7,237 bases of DNA. It comes from Anaerolineae bacterium. GTDB taxonomy: Bacteria; Chloroflexota; Anaerolineae; Aggregatilineales; UBA2796. Of the stretch, positions 1 through 5,268 are shown piece after piece; the stretch's first letter is position 1, and each line of letters opens with the position of its first letter. Under the pieces are notes generated by a model, which worked only from the letters and a program-made list of their open reading frames with translations, had not been told where the DNA came from and ran no database searches. The position numbers were made by a program, and so were the translations under genes. The stretch covers positions 1-7,237 of the forward strand of contig JADZBY010000185.1 in NCBI GenBank assembly GCA_020851855.1, given 5' to 3'.

Positions 1-773
1 AGCGCGGCGACGAGCGTCGTCCAGGGCATGCTGCCCGCCAGCACGAGCGCCAGCCCCGCCACGTAGCCGCCGTAAACGAGCACCACGAACTCGACCTGCG
101 CGCCGCGTGGGCCGAGCCGCACCGCCAGCGTGCGTTTGTTCACCAGCCGGTCGGCGTCCACGTCGCGCATGTTGTTGGCGTGCAAAATGGCCGCCACGGT
201 AAAGGCGATGGGCACGCCCGCCAGGAATGCGTCCACATGGGTCAGGCCGCTGACGGCCACATACGTGCCGAGCGTCATGAGCGGCCCCATGGCGAAGAAC
301 ACGGCGGCTTCGCCCAAGCCCAGGTGCGAGAGCGGCAGCGGCCCGGCTGTGTACGCGACGACAACCAGCACGCCGAGCGCCCCGATCAGGAGCAGAGCCG
401 GCCCCGCCGCCACGACGAGCAGCAGTCCGAGCGCGATCCCGCCGCCGAGCGTCGCCACAGCGCCGAAAAGCACTTGGCGCGGCGTCAGCCCACCTTGCTT
501 GAGGACCATGCCCATGCCTGCCACTTTGTGCACATCCGTGCCACGCGCATAATCGACGTACTCGTTGATGAAATTCGAGGCGATCTGCAGGAGCAGCGCG
601 GCCAGCAGCGACGCGAGAAAACGCAGCGGATCGAAGACGTCATGCGCCAGCGTCACTGCCCCGCCGATGAGCAGCGGCGCATACGTCGCGGGCAGGCTGC
701 GTGGGCGCGCCGCCTGATACCAGGGCCGGAGCGGCGCGGGCAGACGTTCCGCAAGGCTCAGTCGCATCGTCAT
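1..773 (-). CDS. menA: 1,4-dihydroxy-2-naphthoate polyprenyltransferase (UbiA family), C-terminus cut by window edge
   Basis: Integral membrane prenyltransferase of the UbiA superfamily. MenA enzymes attach a polyprenyl chain to 1,4-dihydroxy-2-naphthoate, giving demethylmenaquinone in menaquinone synthesis. The reading frame stays open from the ATG at 773 to base 1 (257 residues), so roughly the last 40 residues of a typical MenA of about 300 are missing. First Asp-rich motif: NEYVDYARGTD at residues 70-80, with Glu at the second position where many UbiA proteins have Asp. Second motif: NNMRDVDADR (200-209), followed by NKRTLAVRLG, which is typical of MenA. The segment YTAGPLPLSHLGLGEA (141-156) also matches MenA. 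Several long hydrophobic helices are visible. The start lies 6 bp after the glycosyltransferase stop with only a weak ribosome site, so translational coupling is likely. An ATG two codons later is an alternative start. Menaquinone function is inferred from family motifs; no other men gene is in view. Confidence 0.9.
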   Translation of the reverse strand, partial: MTMRLSLAERLPAPLRPWYQAARPRSLPATYAPLLIGGAVTLAHDVFDPLRFLASLLAALLLQIASNFINEYVDYARGTDVHKVAGMGMVLKQGGLTPRQVLFGAVATLGGGIALGLLLVVAAGPALLLIGALGVLVVVAYTAGPLPLSHLGLGEAAVFFAMGPLMTLGTYVAVSGLTHVDAFLAGVPIAFTVAAILHANNMRDVDADRLVNKRTLAVRLGPRGAQVEFVVLVYGGYVAGLALVLAGSMPWTTLVAA

Positions 774-779
774 TCTCGC

Positions 780-1853
780 TCAGCGTGTGGAGTACACCGT
801 TGACTCGTAAAAGGTCGTCATCGCGTCGGCCTGCGCCCGGATGGTGAAGCGCTCCATGCCGCGCCGCCGCGCCATGCGCCCCAGCCGGTGCGATAGCCCC
901 TCGTATTGTATCAGGCGGCCCACCTGCACGGCCATGTCGCTCACATCGCCGGGCGTGACGATCAGGCCGGTCACGTTCGCCTCGACAATCTCGGCCACGC
1001 TGTCCAGCCGCGAGCCGACAATGGGCGTGCCGGTCAGCGCCGCCATCATCAGCGTGAAGGGCTGGTGATCGCGCAAGGCCGGGTGCAGATACACCGTGCT
1101 GGCCGCCAGCACCGGCCACGGGTCCGCTTCCGCGCCCAGCCAGCGGATGGGCAGCGCCGGGCGCAGTCCACTCGCCTGCCGCTGCAACGCCGCTACCACC
1201 GGCCCCGACCCATGCACGACGAGGTACGCGCCGGGATGGCGGCGGTGCACGCGCTTGAAAACTTCCAGGGTGCTGTCAAAGCCCGGGTCTGGCTCCGAGC
1301 CGGGCATCATCACGATCAGCGGGGCGTCCGGCAAGCCGAGCGCTTCCCGATCCGGCGTCAGGTTCTCGTCGGGCGGCGGGAAGCCGGGATTGACGACGGC
1401 CACCGATGCGGCAGGGTAGTTCGCGGCGAGCAACAGGTCGCGGCGCACGATCTCGAAGGGCACGTGCACGCGCCGGATGCCCGTCAGCGACAGCCGCCAG
1501 CGGTCGCGCTGGAGCAGGCCGCGCAGCCAGCTCCGCAGCCGCATCAACTCGAAGCGGTACACCGACAACACCACGGGCAGCGCCGCCAGTCTGCCGGCCA
1601 GCGCCGCCAGCGTCGCCAGGTCCGGCTCCAGGGCGTGAATCAGCTCGCTCTCGGCCTCGCGCGCCGTCTGGGCGATCCGGCGGGCCAGAAGCGGGTCAAA
1701 GCGCCGCCCCGGCAGGGACACATCCGCCGGCGCAGAGCCGATGCTCACCGAAAGCGGCTGGATGCGCGCCCGATCCAGCGCACCGGAGAGCCGCTCTCGT
1801 AGAAGCGTCGCCTCGGCATGATCGGCCCGGTTCACCAGCAGCAGCGCGCGCAA
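780..1853 (-). CDS. GT4-like (GT-B fold) glycosyltransferase with degenerate EX7E motif
   Basis: Predicted cytoplasmic glycosyltransferase of 357 residues, about the usual GT4 length. The C-terminal Rossmann half is clear: a strand and loop PLIVMMPGSEPDPGFD (178-193), VVHGSGPVVAALQRQA (212-227), WLGAEADPWPVLAASTVYLHPAL (238-260), then GTPIVGSRLDSVAEIV (275-290) and VTGLIVTPGD (294-303), the order seen in GT4 enzymes. The N-terminal half (MRALLLVNRA onward) is less conserved and is probably the acceptor domain. The EX7E stretch reads D262 to M270, so the two nucleotide-sugar-contacting glutamates are replaced by Asp and Met. Donor and acceptor cannot be predicted. The start is TTG at 1851-1853, preceded by GGCGGGG with 7 nt spacing. 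An in-frame TGA at 1869-1871, which is also the glpK stop, rules out a longer protein. It sits 15 bp after glpK and 6 bp before menA, which suggests cotranscription. There are no membrane segments. Confidence 0.8.
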   Translation of the reverse strand: MRALLLVNRADHAEATLLRERLSGALDRARIQPLSVSIGSAPADVSLPGRRFDPLLARRIAQTAREAESELIHALEPDLATLAALAGRLAALPVVLSVYRFELMRLRSWLRGLLQRDRWRLSLTGIRRVHVPFEIVRRDLLLAANYPAASVAVVNPGFPPPDENLTPDREALGLPDAPLIVMMPGSEPDPGFDSTLEVFKRVHRRHPGAYLVVHGSGPVVAALQRQASGLRPALPIRWLGAEADPWPVLAASTVYLHPALRDHQPFTLMMAALTGTPIVGSRLDSVAEIVEANVTGLIVTPGDVSDMAVQVGRLIQYEGLSHRLGRMARRRGMERFTIRAQADAMTTFYESTVYSTR

Positions 1854-1868
1854 GGGTATGCCCCGCCT

Positions 1869-3362
1869 TCAGCGCGCCCAGCCGCGCGCGCGCTCGACGG
1901 CGCGGCCCCAACCCTGATACAGCGAGTCGCGCTGATCGGCGCTCATCGCCGGCTCAAAGTCCCGGTCGAGCGCCCACTGGCTCGCCACTTCCTGGGCAGA
2001 TTGCCAGAAGCCGACGGCCAACCCGGCCAGATAGGCCGCGCCGAGCGCCGTGGTTTCGACGATGGCCGGGCGCTCCACCGGCGCGCCCAGGATGTCGGCC
2101 TGGAACTGCATCAGCCAGTCGTTGGCGCTCGCCCCACCATCCACGCGCAGCTTTTCGAGCTTCAGCCCGGCGTCGCGCATCATGACCTCGGCCACGTCGC
2201 GCACCTGGTAGGCGATGGCTTCCAGCGTGGCCCGCACGATGTGCGCCCGACCGCTGCCCCGCGTCAGCCCGACGATGGTCCCGCGCGCGAAGCCGTCCCA
2301 ATACGGCGCGCCCAGGCCGACAAAGGCAGGCACGACGTACACGCCGCCCGTATCCGGCGTGCTGGCGGCGATGTGCTCCGTCTCGGCGGACGACTGGATC
2401 AGTTTCAGCTCGTCGCGCAGCCATTGCACCGCCGCCCCAGCCACGAACACGCTGCCTTCCAGGGCGTATACCGGCGCGTCGTCGCCCACTTTCCAGGCGA
2501 GCGTGGTCAGCAGCCCACCCGGCGACTCGGCGGCGCGCTCGCCTGTGTTCATCAGCATGAAGCAGCCCGTGCCATAGGTATTCTTGGCCATGCCCGGCGC
2601 AAAACACGCCTGTCCGAAGGTCGCCGCCTGCTGGTCGCCCGCCAGCCCACCGATGGGCACGGGCGCGCCCAGGATGGCGGCGTCCGTCTCGCCGTAGACC
2701 ACGCTCGATGGCCCCACGTCGGGCAGGAGCGCGCGCGGCACGTCCAGCAGACGCAGGATGTCGTCGTCCCAGCGGTTGTCGTGGATGTTGTAGAGCATGG
2801 TTCGGCTGGCGTTGCTCACGTCCGTGGCGTGGATTCGCCCGCCGGTCAGGTTCCACAGCAGCCACGTATCCACCGTGCCAAAGGCCAGCTCGCCGCGCCG
2901 GGCGCGCTCCCGGCTGCCGGGCACGTTGTCCAGCAGCCACGCCACCTTCGTGCCGGAAAAGTACGCATCGATGACCAGCCCGGTTTTGGCGCGGATCATC
3001 TCGGTGTGGCCCTGCGCCTTCAGGTCCTCGCACATCGGCGCGGTGCGGCGGCACTGCCAGACGATGGCGTTGTAGATCGGCTCGCCGGTCTTGCGGTCCC
3101 AGATCAGCGTCGTCTCCCGCTGGTTGGTGATGCCCAACGCCGCCACGTCTTGTGCGCCGATCCCAGCCTTCTGAAGCGTCTGGCGCGCCACGTCGCGCTG
3201 GGTGCGCCACAGGTCCGCCGGGTTGTGCTCTACCCAGCCGGGGCGCGGGTATATCTGCGGGTGTTCCTCTTGCGACGTGGCGACGAGGCGGCCTTCCCGG
3301 TCGAAAAGGATGGCGCGCGAGCTGGTTGTGCCCTGATCAAGCGCAAGAATGTAGGAAGCCAT
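1869..3362 (-). CDS. glpK: Glycerol kinase (FGGY family)
   Basis: Cytoplasmic ATP:glycerol 3-phosphotransferase, making sn-glycerol 3-phosphate for phospholipid synthesis or for catabolism. It is full length at 497 residues and strongly conserved: LALDQGTTSSRAILFD (6-21), RPGWVEHNPADLW (40-52), TNQRETTLIWD (79-89), DAYFSGTK (132-139), GTVDTWLLWNLTGG (162-175), GLAGDQQAATFGQ (239-251), NTYGTGCFMLMNTGE (261-275), PAFVGLGAPYWD (345-356), RVDGGASANDWLMQFQADI (406-424). Glycerol-binding R82, E83 and Y134 and the catalytic base D243 are present. The segment before GDQQ reads DAAILGAPVPIGG. It lacks the GKGGTR fructose-1,6-bisphosphate loop of the E. coli enzyme and also the histidine phosphorylated by HPr in enterococcal-type enzymes. 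The start is ambiguous: ATG at 3362 is chosen because MASYILALD fits the family, but TTG at 3368 is better spaced from the GAGGAG site. No glpF, glpD or glpR is adjacent. Confidence 0.97.
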   Translation of the reverse strand: MASYILALDQGTTSSRAILFDREGRLVATSQEEHPQIYPRPGWVEHNPADLWRTQRDVARQTLQKAGIGAQDVAALGITNQRETTLIWDRKTGEPIYNAIVWQCRRTAPMCEDLKAQGHTEMIRAKTGLVIDAYFSGTKVAWLLDNVPGSRERARRGELAFGTVDTWLLWNLTGGRIHATDVSNASRTMLYNIHDNRWDDDILRLLDVPRALLPDVGPSSVVYGETDAAILGAPVPIGGLAGDQQAATFGQACFAPGMAKNTYGTGCFMLMNTGERAAESPGGLLTTLAWKVGDDAPVYALEGSVFVAGAAVQWLRDELKLIQSSAETEHIAASTPDTGGVYVVPAFVGLGAPYWDGFARGTIVGLTRGSGRAHIVRATLEAIAYQVRDVAEVMMRDAGLKLEKLRVDGGASANDWLMQFQADILGAPVERPAIVETTALGAAYLAGLAVGFWQSAQEVASQWALDRDFEPAMSADQRDSLYQGWGRAVERARGWAR

Positions 3363-3373
3363 AAGCAAGAAGA

Positions 3374-3379
3374 CTCCTC
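3374..3379 (-). promoter_or_regulatory. Ribosome binding site of glpK (GAGGAG)
   Basis: Read leftward, the sequence is GAGGAG, an excellent Shine-Dalgarno core. It lies 5 nt before an in-frame TTG (3366-3368) and 11 nt before the ATG (3360-3362). The TTG would add only two residues (Met-Leu), so the ambiguity does not affect the domain. I see no clear promoter or intrinsic terminator in the roughly 75 bp between this site and the glutaredoxin stop, so glpK may depend on readthrough. Confidence 0.65.
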
Positions 3380-3442
3380 AAGCAACGTCTGTTCCCAGCA
3401 GCACGTGAATCGGCGCGACGCCTGGCCACGGACGCCCGGCGG

Positions 3443-3790
3443 TCACGCGATAAAGCCATGCTGGCGCAGCCAGGCCATCAACTCGGCCTCGCTCGCCTCG
3501 GTGAGCATCGATCCCCGGTTGATGCCGCGTGGGGATGCGCCCTTTTCCAGCGGCGCGGGCGGCTCGTAGGGCATATCTTCGCCCTCGTTGGCGACGATCA
3601 GCGTCGGGACGGAGCGAAAGCCGGTCCACTCCACAACGCGCTTTTCATAGGCCGGGTTGCGGTCGATCATCAGCTCACGATAGGGGACCTGCTCGCGCTC
3701 CAGGACGCGCTTGGCCGTCGTGATGAACGGGCAGCCGTAAGTACGACTATACATGATCAACGTCTTGGCAATCGGGTTGGGTTTGTCCAT
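3443..3790 (-). CDS. Glutaredoxin-like protein with a single cysteine (CPFI)
   Basis: Small cytoplasmic thioredoxin-fold protein of 115 residues. The first strand and active site read TLIMYSRTYGCPFITTAKRVL (10-30, written here as motif positions), with C20 as the only cysteine in the protein. A helix, a second strand (VPYRELMID, 35-43) and the cis-proline loop TGFRSVPT (56-63) follow, which is the glutaredoxin order. With Ile at the fourth position of CPFI it would work as a monothiol glutaredoxin, by glutathione- or other low-molecular-weight-thiol-linked reduction or as a scaffold or adaptor; the substrate is unknown. The C-terminal part is acidic and proline-containing (YEPPAPLEKGASPRG) and ends in a helix. 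The ATG at 3790 is chosen because AAAGGA stands 5 nt upstream and the domain starts right after it. An in-frame ATG at 3826 would add 12 residues (MMRSAASLQRTR) with no family resemblance. The gene lies 74 bp after the amidase and about 80 bp before glpK. Confidence 0.85.
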   Translation of the reverse strand: MDKPNPIAKTLIMYSRTYGCPFITTAKRVLEREQVPYRELMIDRNPAYEKRVVEWTGFRSVPTLIVANEGEDMPYEPPAPLEKGASPRGINRGSMLTEASEAELMAWLRQHGFIA

Positions 3791-3795
3791 ACGAG

Positions 3796-3801
3796 TCCTT
3801 T
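3796..3801 (-). promoter_or_regulatory. Ribosome binding site of the glutaredoxin gene (AAAGGA)
   Basis: Read leftward, AAAGGA lies 5 nt before the ATG at 3788-3790. This decides the start in favour of that ATG over the in-frame ATG pair at 3821-3826, which has no comparably good site in front of it. The rest of the 74 bp gap towards the amidase holds only a weak hairpin (GATGC/GCATC arms) without a T tract, so I do not call a terminator. Confidence 0.6.
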
Positions 3802-3864
3802 GAAGAGATGCAGCGCTCCGCATCATGCGTCGCTTCTTTTACACTGTGCCCACCGGCGCAACGC

Positions 3865-5100
3865 TCATGGCAAGCCCAGCGTCGGCGTCGGGACCACGTC
3901 CGGGCCGCCGGGCACGACCGGCAACGCGGTGGGAGCCGGAACCGGCGACTCGGCGGGCGGCGGCGCTTGCATGGTCGCCAGCTCCACCGGGTTCAAGAAG
4001 CACAGCAGGCCGTTCACGATGGCCTGCGCCATGAGGTCTGTGCGATTTTGCAGCAGGTCACGGTCATAGCTCAGGAAACCAAGCTCCAGGATGTTGGCGG
4101 GCGTGGTGCGGCTGATGCGCTGGAAGGCGTGGTATTGGGTCATGTTCGGCGTGATGTTGTCCGGCAAGAAGTCCAGGCCGGTCAATTCGCGATACTTGGC
4201 CTGGACGCATTGGTCCAGCCGTATGTCCTGGTCACGGATGACGGTGCGCAGGTGGGGATAGGTCGATTTGAAGCCGCCGTAGCCGAAATCTTCGCACGAG
4301 TCAGCGTGCAGCGAAATGAACGCCGCCGCCTGATAGCCTTCGAGCGCCGGGTCAAATTCCTCAAGCAGATCGACGGTGAAGCCGCGCCCGCGCAGCATGG
4401 CCACCACCTGGTTGGCCACCGCCGTGGTAATGGTCAGCTCGTTGAAGCCGTCCGGGCAGGTCGTCCCGGGGTCCACGTTGCCCGCCGTGCTGCCGTACTG
4501 GGCAATGCCGCTGTGCCCGGCCAGCACGCCGATGCGGTTGAACCAGACCGGCGTGGGCAGCGGCGTGGGCAAGGCCACCACCTGGCGCGCCGTGGCCTGG
4601 ACCGGGGCCAACCCGGAACGCGCCTGGGCGGGAAGGAAGTCCGGTGAGGTCCACCACATGAAGATCGTCGCCACGATCACCGCCGCGGCGAAGGTGACGG
4701 CCACCGAGCGAAACAGGCTAACTACGGTGACCAGGGTGAAGCGCGGGTAACGGGCCGCTTCGCCTGAACCATTGCGGTTTCGCTCCGGGCGCTTGCGGGC
4801 GGGCCGCTCTCGGCGCTCGTCCCGGCGCGATGGGCGAACCGGCTCGGCGCGCGCCGTCAAGATGAACTCCGGCGCTTCGCGGACCGGCTTGGAGCGCACG
4901 GGTGCGCTGGTGGGCGTACTTCTAGGGGCGCTCGGCGGCGCGGATTCTGCCGTTTCGGGCGCGTGGACGGGCATGCTTTCGGGCGCGCCATCCGGAAACT
5001 CGGGGCGCAGGTGGCGTTCCGGCACAACTTCCGGGATCGCGCCCTTCGGGGGAGCTTTTGGCTCGTCAGACGGCACACCTGATGGCTTACGCTCGCTCAC
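3865..5100 (-). CDS. Membrane-anchored N-acetylmuramoyl-L-alanine amidase (Amidase_3) with long cytoplasmic N-terminal region
   Basis: Zinc peptidoglycan amidase, predicted to cut the bond between N-acetylmuramic acid and L-alanine outside the membrane. Of 411 residues, about 1-130 are rich in Pro, Ala, Ser and Arg with a very basic stretch (about 92-110). One membrane segment follows at about 132-150 (VAVTFAAAVIVATIFMWW), then a linker with LPTPLPTP (177-184) and the Amidase_3 domain at about 188-370. Zinc ligands fit H196 (LAGHSG), E221 (FNELTI) and H266 (SLHADS); the catalytic Glu fits E339 (ILELGFLSYD). The first motif is LAGHSG where the family usually has DxGHGG. The tail (371-411) is proline-rich. 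Basic residues before the single helix predict N-in, C-out topology and no cleaved signal. The start is GTG at 5100 with AAGGA 9 nt upstream; an in-frame TAA at 5146-5148 leaves no upstream ATG. It is the first gene of the leftward cluster. The physiological role (division, sporulation-like or turnover) is not shown. Confidence 0.88.
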   Translation of the reverse strand: MSERKPSGVPSDEPKAPPKGAIPEVVPERHLRPEFPDGAPESMPVHAPETAESAPPSAPRSTPTSAPVRSKPVREAPEFILTARAEPVRPSRRDERRERPARKRPERNRNGSGEAARYPRFTLVTVVSLFRSVAVTFAAAVIVATIFMWWTSPDFLPAQARSGLAPVQATARQVVALPTPLPTPVWFNRIGVLAGHSGIAQYGSTAGNVDPGTTCPDGFNELTITTAVANQVVAMLRGRGFTVDLLEEFDPALEGYQAAAFISLHADSCEDFGYGGFKSTYPHLRTVIRDQDIRLDQCVQAKYRELTGLDFLPDNITPNMTQYHAFQRISRTTPANILELGFLSYDRDLLQNRTDLMAQAIVNGLLCFLNPVELATMQAPPPAESPVPAPTALPVVPGGPDVVPTPTLGLP

Positions 5101-5142
5101 TGGCCCGGTTCCTTCGCCTTCAATCCGCGCTTCCGTCCCAGA

Positions 5143-5171
5143 ATCTTAGCGCCTGCCGGGCGTCATGCAAA
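5143..5171 (-). promoter_or_regulatory. Sigma70-like promoter for the leftward cluster
   Basis: Read leftward, TTTGCA (5166-5171) and TAAGAT (5143-5148) are separated by exactly 17 nt. They match the TTGACA/TATAAT consensus at 4 of 6 and 4 of 6 positions. Initiation would fall near 5136, leaving a leader of about 35 nt that carries the AAGGA ribosome site before the amidase GTG. The position in the divergent intergenic region is right for a promoter. Assignment to a housekeeping sigma factor is inference. Confidence 0.5.
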
Positions 5172-5188
5172 GTTTACGCGGGGCGCGT

Positions 5189-5194
5189 TACAAT
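5189..5194 (+). promoter_or_regulatory. Possible -10 element for the rightward peptidase gene
   Basis: TACAAT matches the TATAAT consensus at 5 of 6 positions and stands out in a GC-rich region, 75 bp before the chosen peptidase ATG. No good -35 is visible. The hexamer at 17 nt spacing is TGCAAA (5166-5171), a 3 of 6 match that is exactly the complement of the leftward -35. If both are real, the two promoters share one -35 position and would compete. Confidence 0.3.
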
Positions 5195-5268
5195 GGGAGC
5201 AATCGTGCGCGTCCGGCCTCGCCGGTCCAGTGTTCCACCGCCGCACGCGTTCCGTCGAACACGCCGCC

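Noticed and set aside
906..1802. A 298-residue + strand open frame opposite the glycosyltransferase.
   Set aside because: Low-complexity Arg/Gln/His composition and full overlap with a gene that has clear family motifs mark it as a shadow of GC-rich coding DNA.
1954..3210. A 418-residue - strand open frame inside glpK in another frame.
   Set aside because: Its composition is almost all Arg, Ala and Gly with no motif, and the overlapping frame is a conserved full-length enzyme.
1818..3569. A 583-residue open frame on the + strand, the longest in the window, opposite glpK.
   Set aside because: It lies antisense to an unmistakable glycerol kinase, is rich in Arg, His, Ala and Gln as expected from reverse reading of GC-rich codons, and shows no domain.
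3791..3826. A 12-residue N-terminal extension of the glutaredoxin starting at 3826.
   Set aside because: The residues are unlike the family, and the downstream ATG has a well-placed AAAGGA site inside this stretch.
3806..3840. A GATGC/GCATC inverted repeat between the amidase and glutaredoxin genes.
   Set aside because: The stem is only five base pairs with no T tract, so it does not support a terminator or a regulatory RNA.
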